Assembly (NCBI RefSeq): GCF_028554725.1
Contig: NC_071667.1
Span: forward strand, 49,655,501 to 49,719,500
Source of the DNA: Zeugodacus cucurbitae
Lineage: Eukaryota; Arthropoda; Insecta; Diptera; Tephritidae
Direction: 5' to 3'
DNA length: 64,000 nt
In this document: in pieces, positions 22,365-34,053 of the stretch
Layout of the letters: each line of letters begins with the position of its first letter
Position numbering within the stretch: position 1 is the stretch's first letter
Made by a program: the position numbers and the translations under genes
Notes under the pieces: generated by a model
What the model was told of the DNA's origin: nothing
Database searches by the model: none
The model's input: only the letters and a program-made list of their open reading frames with translations

Positions 22365-24629
22365 CAAAAATTTTCAGACGCCACCATAGTCAGCGTCATC
22401 TTCATCAACAGCCATAAGTGTACGACAAGCGTGTGCAAGCTTGTGTCAATGTAACCACACATATGTGTGTGTGTGTGTGTGTGTGAGCTTGTGCAGCATT
22501 GCCGAATAACGTGCCAGTGTGGTCGTAGGCTATTTTGTGATGCGGCGACCGGCGAAGGTTCACAAGGCGCCGGCGATGCGCTGAAGACAGCTGTTGTTGT
22601 GTTGGGTTGTTTCGCTGCTGCTGCCGCTCACTTGCAAGTCAACCCCTGCAACAAGTTGTCGTCTTCTCCAGCGGCTGCAGTATGCGCCTCTATGTCAAGT
22701 GGAGAGCTGTCGCAGTTATCGGCAGCTCGCAGCTTCGTCTCCACAGACATTGTCATTGCTTTTTCATAGCGATCACACGGCCAGCTATTGTTGTATATGG
22801 CAATATGAAGCTTTGCAATCTTATTGCAGGTGATATGCTGGTGGGAATGCTGCTCCAGTGATTGTCGAGGGTTGGTTTCCCGAAACTGCTGTGTGTTTAT
22901 ATTTGTGTTGTTTTTGATTTGAAAGCACTTCTTGATGAAAGCACATTCAATTGGAATTTCTGGAGTTAAGATTCCAGAAACAAAATAATGATGATTCTCA
23001 TATAAAACTATATTTCCATATAAACATATATTTATTAAATTCGAATCAAATCAAATTTCTTTTGATAAAAAGCTTTTTTCTAAAAAAAAAATTGATTTCG
23101 CTTTCATTTTATTTCTTAAAACATTCATGAAAAATTCCACAAATAATTAAACACTTTTTACGACCCAGCAATAAAAATATGAAAGATTATCAAAATAAAA
23201 ACAAACATAACACAATTCCCGATTATTCAGCATATAAGCCATAAAACAATAAAAACAATAAAAGCGAAAAGACAAAAGTCGTAATTTCCAAGCAAAAACC
23301 AACGCGTTCATTTAAAACCGAAAGTAATGACACAGGCCAAAGAAATAAAGTACACAAAACAAAGAGTGAAGTAAGTAAAGCTGCAAACTAAAATTACCGC
23401 ACAATCAACATATTACGGCACAATGCTCGCAACCAACCAGCCAAAACAACAAATACACAGATGTAGCAGCGAAATGGGAAAAGAAAAGGGGGTAAAATGT
23501 AGAAATGTAAAAAGTATGCTACAACAATTAGGCGCTCAAACCAAAAAAAAAAAAAAAACACATTGAGCCAGTACAACAACGTTGACAACAAATGCTGGAG
23601 AAAAAGCCACAGCCAAATAAGAAGAAGAAGGAGAAAATAAAAGCGCAAAGAAACCACATAGTGGCGCTCAAAAGTCACACATAATACCATTTATTTCCCA
23701 CTGTCGGATATTGTGATGCTCCAGCTACAACACAACTAACAGACAAGGCTCAAGATGAAGACGAGCCGTTGGCTAAGCCAGCGACAGCAGCAGCAAAAAA
23801 GCCAAACAAACAAGACAGTTAACTTGCCAGCCGTCATAGGCAGCAAAGCAAAGCAAAAACAGCAAACAACTGACCATTAATTCACAAGCAAAAAAGCTAC
23901 GTGAGAGAACGCCATTGGCGATGCCATGGAGAGCGCTTACCGGCAAACAGCAATGAAGATAGTTAACAAATAAACACTCACAGAGACCTAACTATGTAAC
24001 GGAGTAAATAGCTCATTCACATATAAAAGTTTAAAACTTTCGCGCTCTCAATGAAAGTGAAATTTGTTTTTGTTCATGCAATCACGCGTCTCTCTCCAAC
24101 GGCTCTCACCTGCCGAAAGCTGATTTTGTCGCCGGATTTGTAGGCAAAAAGCCAACATTTTTTCTACGCTTAAGTCTTACTCAGTTAGCCCGTTAGTTGT
24201 TCGCATTACCGCTGCAGTTTTGTTGTGCAGTGCTCTTGTGAGCATGGCGCGCTCACCATTTGCTCGATCTCATACTTTACCACCATGCCTTACTTTGCTG
24301 CTCATGGCAAACGAACTGTTTGGCAAATCAGTTTGTTATGGTGATCAACGGCCGTGTGGACGTGTTAAGAGTACTAAGTTAATTACTACTAAACTGTAAT
24401 GTAATTGTACGGCTTAATGGTTTAAAACTTTGAACAAAAATACATAGCGATTTTTTTAGTGAAATATTCTTAATTTTTTAAACAGTTTTAAACAATAACA
24501 AGTGTGTTGGATATTTTTTGGCAACGTTTACTTTGTATGTGTTTATTGAAAGCTGTTCTAATTTCTTGTTTTCTAAATTGAAATTATAAAAAAAAATTTT
24601 AAAACTTCTGTTTAAAAAAAATATATATA
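22365..24629. other. Upstream region of the Tweedle gene, no other gene seen
   Basis: Contains a TG dinucleotide run at 22464-22485, a GC-richer patch at 22500-22860 with overlapping motif-free frames, and A-rich DNA from 23040 to 23900. Regulatory sequence for the cuticle gene could lie here but none is recognisable. Confidence 0.45.
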
Positions 24630-25006
24630 CAGTGGAACTTCCATAACTCGAACTTTTGCATTGGCAGTAGCGTTTAGAAATCAAATTTCATACAATTTGC
24701 TTTCCATAGCTTGAACTTCTATAACTCGAAATTCTCCATAACTTGAACTCTTAAATTGACAATAGAAATTTCCTTCCATAAATCGAACTTTCCGACCGAG
24801 GCATAATACAAAATTAAAATTTACTATCGAGGCAGAATCTTAAAAGAGTCTCTCTATATCGTATGGAGGCGAACAAAAAATTTGTTATTGCACTTTGCAT
24901 TTTGAAAAATTGTATGTTTTAATGGAAAATTCAATGACTCGAAGTCTCTCTAACTCGAAGCTTTTTTTTGTGAATTATGGTGATTCGAGTTAAAGAAGTT
25001 CCACTG
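24630..25006. mobile_element. pogo/Tigger-like MITE, copy 2
   Basis: It starts CAGTGGAACTTCCATAACTC at 24630 and ends with the inverted form GTTAAAGAAGTTCCACTG at 25006, flanked by TA at 24628-24629 and 25007-25008. It shares interior phrases with copy 1, such as ACCGAGGCATAATACAAAAT and CTCTATATCGTATGGAGG, but is about 100 bp shorter. It is non-coding. A solo terminus (TTGAACTTCCATAACTCGAA) occurs at about 55920-55940. Confidence 0.85.
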
Positions 25007-25008
25007 TA

Positions 25009-25441
25009 TATCAAGACAGAGATTTAATGTATTAAATTATGTATTCAAGAGAACGTTTCGTAAGACAAGAGTCGTAACTCACTTTGTCCAAACTTATAAA
25101 ACTGAGTTAGAAGTTTTGAAGCATACAAAATCTTACTATGTATAAATAAAATATGTTGAACATATAAACTACTAATTATTTATATAAAAAAAATATTTAA
25201 GCTTAATAAAAAAATATTATTTTGGTTATTTTAGAAGTTATATAAACATTAAATTTTATTCTTATTAGAAGTTTTATGAAAATATATACAATTTGATATT
25301 AAAACATGTCTTTTTATTCAAAAAATGTTATGACTTCGGTGATAAACGATTTGATGGAAACGATATTTCTTAATTCTTTAGTTACGATAAATTAGATAAA
25401 ACTGGTCAGTGAATGTAAGTGATCATTAGTATGTATGTACG
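25009..25441. other. Short AT-rich spacer, no gene seen
   Basis: No coding region. The right end, next to RTE-like copy B, is a GTATGTATGTACGT run that looks like the tandem tail of the retrotransposon. Confidence 0.5.
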
Positions 25442-25756
25442 TGATTGGCGTTGCAACCGTTTAGCCGGTTATAGCCGAATCGACGATAGTACGCCACCTC
25501 TCTCTCTCCTTCGCAGTTCGGCGCCAGTTGGAGATCCCAAGTGTAACCAGGTCGCTCTCCACCTGGTGCCTCCAACGGAGTGGAGGCCTTCCCCTTCCTC
25601 GGCTTCCTCCGGCGGGTACTGCATCGAACACTTTCAAGGCTGGAGTGTTTTCGTCCGTTCGGACAACATGACCTAGCCAGCGTAGCCGCTGTCTTTTTAT
25701 TCGCTGAACTATGTCAATGTCGTCGTATAACTCGTACAGCTCATCGTTCCATCGTC
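25442..25756 (-). mobile_element. RTE-like retrotransposon, copy B, 3' fragment
   Basis: Minus-strand sequence matching copy C from about 42586 to 42838, and extending past it to the natural 3' end. It covers only the C-terminal RLRWLGHVVRM/GRGRPPLRW coding region and a short 3' tail; the break at 25756 (CCATCG next to TCATTAG) is a 5' truncation. Beyond the 3' end at 25442 lie CATACATA-type repeats. The fragment shows the 3' tail (GGCTATAACCGGC) that copy C has lost. Confidence 0.85.
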
Positions 25757-27276
25757 ATTAGTAAAGAGTGCTTTTTTCCACTTGTGGTATTTAAGATGCC
25801 AAGAATTTAGCTTTATTATAAAAATATTGCCATTATGTTTTAAAAAATATTTCGGGCAAGTGGCCGGCTGGCTCCAATAAACTCCAGTCGACAGGTTCTA
25901 TTTTCGACCAATTTTTGCAGCAACTCTTCATTATGAAATTGGTAACAAAACTGAGTATAAATCAAGTAACATATGACAAAAAGATAAATTCCCAAAAAAG
26001 TAATCTTATCGTTTAGAAGAAAGTCCTTACATCGTCTTATCGGCTCATTAGTTCGAGCCTTAACAACTTTAATATTTCACGAAACGCTTTCATTTTCATT
26101 TTTAATCCAATAAAATCTTATTGCAAGTCCGATAATTCTAAAAAAAAAAAAATATAATGAAAGAGAGCAAAACATAAATATATCTAAAGCAAGGCCGACT
26201 CAGATTTTATAAATGTTCAAATATTTCTTCAGCTGTATTAGAAATCTTCAGTATTTCAAAATATTATATGAACAAATTAAGCCTGGCGTTACTATATATT
26301 CATATGTATATTATATATATATTCATAAATTAAGTTTAATACTGTTATTATTGCAATATAACATCGTACCAATTGCTAGCCACTCACCTAGTTGCGATGG
26401 CCTAAGGTGTCGCCTCAATTTGGAAAACGTGCATATAATTAACGTCAACATTAGTATAGAGTTATTTAAACATAATTACTTGTAAATATTTACGTAAACA
26501 CAAAAAATATGTATTTGTTTACCAAAATATTGACAAATGGTGCAAACCTTTAAGCAACAAGGAAGTAAGCTTTTTTAGGGGATAATATTTTAACATAACT
26601 AATTATGCTTATGAAAGTAAAAACAATAAAACATTTGTTATTGTTTAAATACAAATATGCAGATCAACATTAGAGTCTAACAATATACATATATATGTAT
26701 ATACATAAATATATATATATATATGTAAATATATAGTATATATTTGTTTAACTCATTTCTCTTTTAAGTGGATTTATGTTATTCGCTGCTTGCGAAATTA
26801 ATGGTGAATTTTCTGATAAAAGGTAAGGGAATATCAAATCAGATTATTCCGACCGATTAATCAAAAATTTAAGCATCAGGATGGGCCGATTCTTTGCACT
26901 AAATTCGAATATTACTTAAATCAATGCTTTGTTTTACTTTTTAGATTTCTTTAAAGCTTAAAATGTGAACGTATCATTCCTCACGATAATAATATAAAGT
27001 AAAAAAGAAACTCATTATTTTTGCATTTGTTCTAAAACTTGTTGAGATTTTGAAGATAACCTCCCAAGCTTGCTAAGCTTCTAGCAATTCACGCAAATTT
27101 AAACAGTTAGTTTGGGAATCCCTCAACTATGGAACTTAGTTAACACCTAAACTAAATTAATTATTTTTAACGAAAAACTTTTTATTAAAAATATTTGTGT
27201 AATTTGTGTTCTAAATTTTAATTATATATCTGAGTATTAAACCGAAAGTCTAAAGAAATTATCATATTTGGTTCGG
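25757..27276. other. AT-rich stretch with a relic of a mariner-type MITE
   Basis: At about 25855-26010 the phrase ATTTTCGACCAATTTTTGCA and neighbouring text match the interior of the MITE at 43371-43645, showing an eroded copy. AT-type microsatellite sequence occurs near 26680-26740. No gene is supported. Confidence 0.5.
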
Positions 27277-27284
27277 CTTATCCG

Positions 27285-28047
27285 TAGGGATGCAAGGACG
27301 GTGTTTGTCATCGATATTTCATATTTAAAAACATCGATGCATCGATGTTACCTTCAGCGATGTTTTATGTCGATGTTTTTTAATTAAAATTCTAATTCAC
27401 ATCTTCACACTTTTTTGGGATTAACCAGAAAGTGCGTTAGATTCGAGCTCCAAATTAATGTTTTTTAAGGAGAAAAACGTTTTTTTATAATTGTTCCAAA
27501 ATGTTCCAAATATGCAAAGATTGGCGCTGATACAACAGAATCTTCGGTTTTGGACCACCAAAATATCAAATGTAAGCTGTAAAATTTATGTATATGCAAT
27601 TACAACGACGGAAGGTTGAAGAGAAAATGTATCTTTGATCAGCTTGTATCAATAAGAATTCTATAGAATTGTGGGTTGTTAATATTTACATATTGTGGCC
27701 CGAGTCCCGAGTAACGACTGTTTTCTAAAGCCAGAGCAACTATCACGAAGACGAAAAACCGAAAACCCTCTTGACAGTGAAAAAACTTTCTGAGTTATTG
27801 TATTTAAATTATGATATATATTGAGAAAAAAATTTACCAGACAGATAAAGCTAAGTGAAATAAAAAGTATAAACTTAAGACTCACATTATTTCATTTATT
27901 TATGCTTCTGCTTCTAAAATTAGCTGTTTATAATAACTATTAAAATACCTTAAAAAAGTTCAAAATACATCGATGTTTCGATACATTGATGATTTAATGG
28001 CCGGTGGTCTTTTAGGAAACATCGAACCACCGATATTTGCATCCCTA
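27285..28047. mobile_element. Non-autonomous hAT-type element with ATCGATG subterminal repeats
   Basis: The 763-bp element starts TAGGGATGCAA at 27285 and ends with its exact complement TTGCATCCCTA at 28047. Both sides carry the 8-bp direct repeat CTTATCCG (27277-27284 and 28048-28055), the hallmark duplication size of hAT transposons. CATCGATG copies lie at 27332-27339, 27340-27347 and 27968-27975, with variants near both ends, as expected for subterminal transposase-binding sites. No transposase frame remains. Confidence 0.88.
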
Positions 28048-28055
28048 CTTATCCG

Positions 28056-31000
28056 ACAGCATGATGTAATTTCTTGCAACCCTCTTGGTGAATAGTGAAT
28101 GAGGCAAGTACAAAACTGAACCATAATATTGTCGTCTTATGCAAAGTTCGCGGTATTGAACTAAAATAGGAGATGCTCAGATGAATGTGATTCAGAACCA
28201 TGGATTTTACCCTTTACAGTAATGTTACAAGCTAAACAGGGGGCTAAAATAATTCTAATTACATATTTTAACATATGTAACAAGAACTGTGCTTCATATA
28301 ATACGCATGAGGTATAGTGAAAAAGGGTATTGTATACGGTTTACCGATCCAAAAATTTGCATTACAAAATTTAGTGAGCAAGGTGAAATTTAGTGAGAAG
28401 TGGTAATATTTACTTATTGAAAAGATTTAAATACCGCAATAATCAAATCTGTTTTTTTTAACAGCGCGTTAGTTTATATTTAGTGTATTACCTAGTTTGC
28501 TTTTTACTTTTAATTTTTTCGGTCCTCGGCCATGAAAAATTTACGTAGCAAAGGATATTTTATGCAATAAAGGACTTAAATATGTTTGAAATATATAAAA
28601 AAGGAAAGTTGTTTTTTATTTTTTTTAAGTTTTACTTAAAAATTTTACTTCCCCATAAATGGTTAAGTGTTTTACTTGGTATAGTTTTGGCTAGGAATAA
28701 AAATACCCCGCAACTATTCATGAAGAGATTGTTATGTAATAGTTATTGAGTTGAGAAGATAAATGTTGGCCTTAAACTGTGTAGAAAAAAACAATTTTTT
28801 TCAGTTTCTTCGATTAATAAAAGCAAATATAGTTCAGAGTCGTGTGTAAAACTCTAAGACTAATCGTCGTCACCGACTTTCAAAACACAGTGGTGAGAAA
28901 AGCGAGGTTAATCGATTAATTTAGTTGTTAGATACGCATGTTCTCTATGAAATTGTAACCATTATTCGTATACATTAGATCTATACAGGTGTTTATAAGA
29001 GCTTTAAAATTAGATTCTATAAGAGTTAAGGGCATTCCGCATAGGTTGGTATTCCGATTCTTCACTAAATTTCTGTTTTGACAAAAATCGATATAGTCTC
29101 CAAAGCATTTCAGGTTTAAGTGCATGAAAAACTGACTAAATTTTACTCTCAGTCGGCTGGACAATGATTTCTATAACTATTACGAATATAATGGAGGTCG
29201 AATTATTTGGGAACGGTTCAAGACATTGGTTCGAGTCTCTATTATCGTCTATCGGTTCATTGCATCTTTGGAACATTGGCCAAATTCTTCAAAACTTCCA
29301 ATGGCGATGAAACCCAATGTGATTACTAATTATCCACATACTGAAATTTTTAAATTATTTATAAGTTTACTTTACAAACAGCTTCTAAAAACTATAGTAT
29401 TATAGAATCTTCAAACTATCATCTTATCAGACCTTTCACCAAGATATTATAAAAGCATTAGTTGAAAAAGTAAACATTTATATTTTCCCAAATATTATAA
29501 ATATCAAATAAATTTATGAATGTATCAACGAACAGTTTATTTTACAACTATTTCCATCAATAATATGCAAGTTCCCTTCTACAACTGCTTAAATGCAGAT
29601 ATAAATGTATTTGTATTTGTGTAGCATCTTGCATTATTCGCCTCAGTTAACCATCCAACTTCATGAAAGCACACTGCTTTTCAAACTGTTGTCTAGAATT
29701 ATCATTGCAATGCTGTCAGCCAATCGAGAAGCCAGTGAGCCGCATCTGCTAACTTTTGAAATTCTCTTCGAAGTTTTAATGCCAGCACTGTAGTCAGCTG
29801 TCTGTGCCATAAAGCGTCAACTTTAATTTCGTTTTACTTTATTTTATTTATTATTTTAAATAACTTTTTCCTGCAGTTTTAATAGCATTTCTCAGAATGC
29901 CACATTTTGGGTCATGCGATATCCGCATCGTTATTTCACTACTCCCCTGTCGTTTCACCTTTAGCGGTTCAGTGGCATTACGCAACCTTCGTGACCATCA
30001 TCATTAAAGACAGCCGTCACCGCTTCTTCATTATCCTTTTATTTTTCAAGGTGAAATGCCTCATTGGAGGCAGGAAATTCAACCTGTTTTGAAGAGTCTT
30101 TCGAGTAAAGAGTCAGCAAAAATGAAGTTTAAAAAGGAAATTAATAGCATTCGTTTATTGCATAAAAACTTGATAAACAGGCATTTAATTGTTTGCGGTT
30201 AGGCGGAGGTGCATTGTGTTTGCATGCAGTCGAATATACAATCTTGGATGTGTGCGTGTGAAAGACCTCATGAATATGCACGCCTTATACAAACGATAAA
30301 GATCTTCAGGTGCATACAGTTCATTGCACACGTGTACACAAATTTATTTCATTTTCACGATCGGATTTCATGATGACGAACTGAAAGTAAACAAGTGTAA
30401 AAGGCTAAGGACATTAATTAAAACGATATACTCCTATATTTGTTTTTGAGTTACGTGCATCTCGAAAGTATTATACTTGAATTAAAAAATGTTGAATGAA
30501 GTCATATTTTTGCCTACACATTAATCATACGAGTTCATTAATAATTAAAGTTTATTATTATGTATTAATAATTTATTATTGTCCGTATATTTAATCTCAA
30601 ACTGTTTATCATAAATTTAACTTGCAATTTCAATTACCTTTGTAATTGTAAATCTATTTTTTAGAGGCCACCTTTACTTTAATGAAATCCGTTTGATTTC
30701 TTCATTTCAGATAATCCACTTCAGAGATACAGTGGTCACCGCGAAACGCCTTTATTAGGAGGGGTTCCAGAAGATCTAGCAGCTTCAAAAACCGTTATTT
30801 TTACAAATAAAAATTTTTTCAATACTCTTCAAAACTTCTCAGAATAATACATTTAGAAGTTTTCTCAGAAAAAATGTTTGAAAATCCTATTTTTTAAATC
30901 TCTTAACTAGATATAACCCCCTAAACGATCGAAAAACTAAACAGTTTGAACCAATAACAAGTATCTCTGGATATAATAGAGTTGAAGAATCACTTCAGTA

Positions 31001-33964
31001 ATATTAGTAATCTGTATCCCTTTGGCTGATTTTCGAATGCAATTTTTCCAAGAAAAAGCGAGTTTTCAAAACAAATGTTTAGAAACTACTGAAGATATAC
31101 TCGTACTATATACTATACATAAATGAAACTTGCTGAACACATTTTCCCTTTGTATCCATTCATAAACCATGAAAACGGAAGAAATCGAATTAACCACGTC
31201 CATCCCCATACAAAGGTTGGGTTGTAAACTACTTAAAGTGAGTTATTTCTCTAAAAAAATACCAGAAGTATTAAAGATGGTAAAGAAGGGCTGCGAAGGG
31301 CTGACTTAAGATGCTTATAACAATAAAAAACATTATAGGTTAAATCCAATAGCTCAGGAACTACTCGACCAATTTCAATTAATGATTTTTGTTATTCTAG
31401 TGGACTTTATGCCGAATAAATGGGTCAAATTGTGTATTATCTTAATAAAGTGTTCCTATTTTCAAAATAGGTTTATCGGCTATCCCTCTATATAACCACG
31501 TAAAACCAAGCCATCCATTTCATATCTTTAAATCCAAACTACAAATGAAGAGCTAATACTCTAATAAATAGTTCATCAAATCTGCACATTGCAAACGAAT
31601 TAACACCATTTAACTACAAAAGGAAATATTTCCAATTTTTCACACAAAACCTTGCACTTTGCCATCGATACACTCGTAGATATATATATTTGTACATAAA
31701 TGGCTTTATTTGTGTGCGTGAGTGAGCGTCACGATTTTGTGGGAAAAGCATTATTTTCCCATAAAAGCCAGTGCATAAATATAAAATCAAGTCAAATATA
31801 TGTAGTTATATGTTTCGCGACAGCACGAATATGTTGGCGTCAATTGACATGGAAAAAGCAATTACTTCCGTGCAATGTCAGCAGAGCAGCAGCGACAGCG
31901 ACAGCAACAACATTTGTATTTCTCAAAAATCAAAAGAAATGTCACTGGTAGCCAGCGGACATTCGAAAACAAAGCTCGTAAATGCTTTTGTACACATAAA
32001 TATCGAACAATGTCATCAGTTAACACCATAAACAACAATAATAACTACAGCTAAAGCGACGGCAGCAACAGACACACCAGCGGTAGATGCTGCACTGCAA
32101 CTCTGCAAGACAAATGGTTGTGGTGATAACAACAAATCGCAACAAATGCAACCGAGCTGGTGTCAGCCAAAGCAAATACTAACGAGCAGCTAAAGATGCG
32201 CCAATATATCGAAATATAAATATCGTATCATTAGCTATATACACAGATATTTAGTATATATCCTTACACACTATAAATGGTTACCGCAATCCCCTTTACA
32301 AAGCGAATCAATCTTCGATATCAGCTGGTAGCAACACTCCAGCAAACAGTGAAAATCCCGTAGATCGAGTCAGTTTCAGTTTCAGAGGCGCCACTGCTGC
32401 TACTGCACCTAATTCGCGCAACATTGGATTTAGAGTAAGTAGCATATGCGTTTGAAATAAATTGTGGTGGCGGCGGTGGAGTCGGTGTGTGTTGTTCACG
32501 AGTGCACGTAAAAGTTATAAATGTTCGAGCAAATCGATTGAAATGAGGCATGTAACGATGGTGGTTGCCCTGGTGGTGTACAATGGATGTGTTGCGGTAA
32601 TAGGTAAACAAGAAATCATGTTTAAATAAATTGGAAAGAGTTTGCATTCAGGCAGGTAGGGCTTATTTCCAACAAACATATTCGGTCTGAAAGAAAAATG
32701 GGTCATCTTTCTATTCAAATCTTCACGATTGGAATGAGACCTCGTCGTGTATTTTAAGTACTTATTTATTTACTAATGATAGAGAAATAATGATGTCGTA
32801 GCTTTCAAAGTTTTAAAGGACTATTTCACAATTATTATTTAACACAGTAAATCATCAAATCGGAACTTTTTGAAAAAAGGCTTAACAGTTTCTCCACGCC
32901 CGGCTAAAAATATATTTCCTGGAGGTCGTGTAGTAGACGTGGTAATAAGATCCAGAGCAATACCAAATAGTGAAATTCATCCTCAAAAGTCGATGAAATC
33001 ACGAAAACAAGGGCGCCCGGCCGATAGGACAGTATTTCAAAACTAATGGGATGTATGAAGTCCACTGTTTCCACAGTTCCTTAATCTCTGGTCGTTACCA
33101 TGTTTTCAATGAAAAGATACAGAAATGGCGTCAAAGGGTACTGCGAAATGGTATCAGGGTCATTTGAAATATCTGCTGTCAATCTCATGCAATATCAATT
33201 TGCAGTCCCTCAATATGAGATTGTGACTATGTAACGTTATCTACTTTGGTAGCCGTTTTCGGGGCATCTACCGCTTTGAAACTCGTTATACCAATTTGTG
33301 ACAGTCCACATCGAAGAAGAAGAATGACCGTATATAACATTCAAGACTCTTTGATTTGGGAACGTAGGACTGTTTGAAAGTCATTAAAAACCAATGTTCC
33401 TTTCAATAAATAAATTTCACAGAGAAAATATTTGTTTTTTAACCATTTACCCTGAGTATATACCACTTGTAAAGCAAAATCTCTCCAAAGCAGTCCCAAA
33501 ATAAATTCGAAGTATACTGAATCAGTAAACAAATTGCCAGCTGTAAAATAGACGCCCCTGTTTGCATTCACACCGTAAATTTTCAAGGGTATTAGCCTGA
33601 CGCGAGTGCAGAAGTATGCATATGCGAATATGTCTCAATTTGTAAAGAAAGTTTGCCGAGTGTGTCAAAAAATCAGCTGCAGAGCAAATCTGATACCAGA
33701 CAGTTTGGAATTGTAACATTGCAACCAAATTAAATGCCAGTTGCAAGTACCCGCAAGCCGAGTGCAATACAAATACGCACACATATGGGTACAAGGTATG
33801 TCTTGCGCCCATTTATGTAGATTATGCGTTTGATTTATATTTATTTAAATTCATTACACACATTATTGTAGATTACACGTTTATTTTTAGTTACATGTAG
33901 ATTAAAGTTCATTTATATCCAATAATAATTACCACACTATTTGTTGATTATTATATCGTACAAG
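28056..33964. other. Long gene-free stretch with an R relic
   Basis: No coding gene is supported in nearly 6 kb. At about 31340-31480 lies an eroded R-family piece (CTCAGGAACTACTCGACCAA, followed by TTTATGCCGAATAAATGGG, matching R4). A minus-strand piece near 33230-33320 faintly resembles a mariner N-terminal region but is too weak to call. Confidence 0.45.
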
Positions 33965-34053
33965 CAGTTGATGCCGCTGTCTTCACTATCGTCATAGCGG
34001 TTGATGCCGCTGTCTTCACTATCGTGCTAGCGGTTGATGCCGCTGTCTTCACT
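33965..34053 (+). repeat. 33-bp minisatellite, 2.7 copies
   Basis: Unit 1 is 33965-33997, unit 2 is 33998-34030, and unit 3 is a partial copy ending at 34053. The shared core is GTTGATGCCGCTGTCTTCAC. The units differ at only a few positions (CAG/CGG at the start, CATAG/GCTAG at the end). The unit length is a multiple of three and one plus-strand frame stays open through all copies, reading AVDAAVFTIV repeatedly. Confidence 0.9.

Noticed and set aside
29225..29260. GGTTCGAGTC, resembling a tRNA B box
   Set aside because: No matching A box or acceptor stem could be found at the right distance on either strand.
33230..33320. Minus-strand text resembling a mariner N-terminal segment
   Set aside because: Only about 20 residues are similar, no catalytic block or inverted end is nearby, and the match is too weak.
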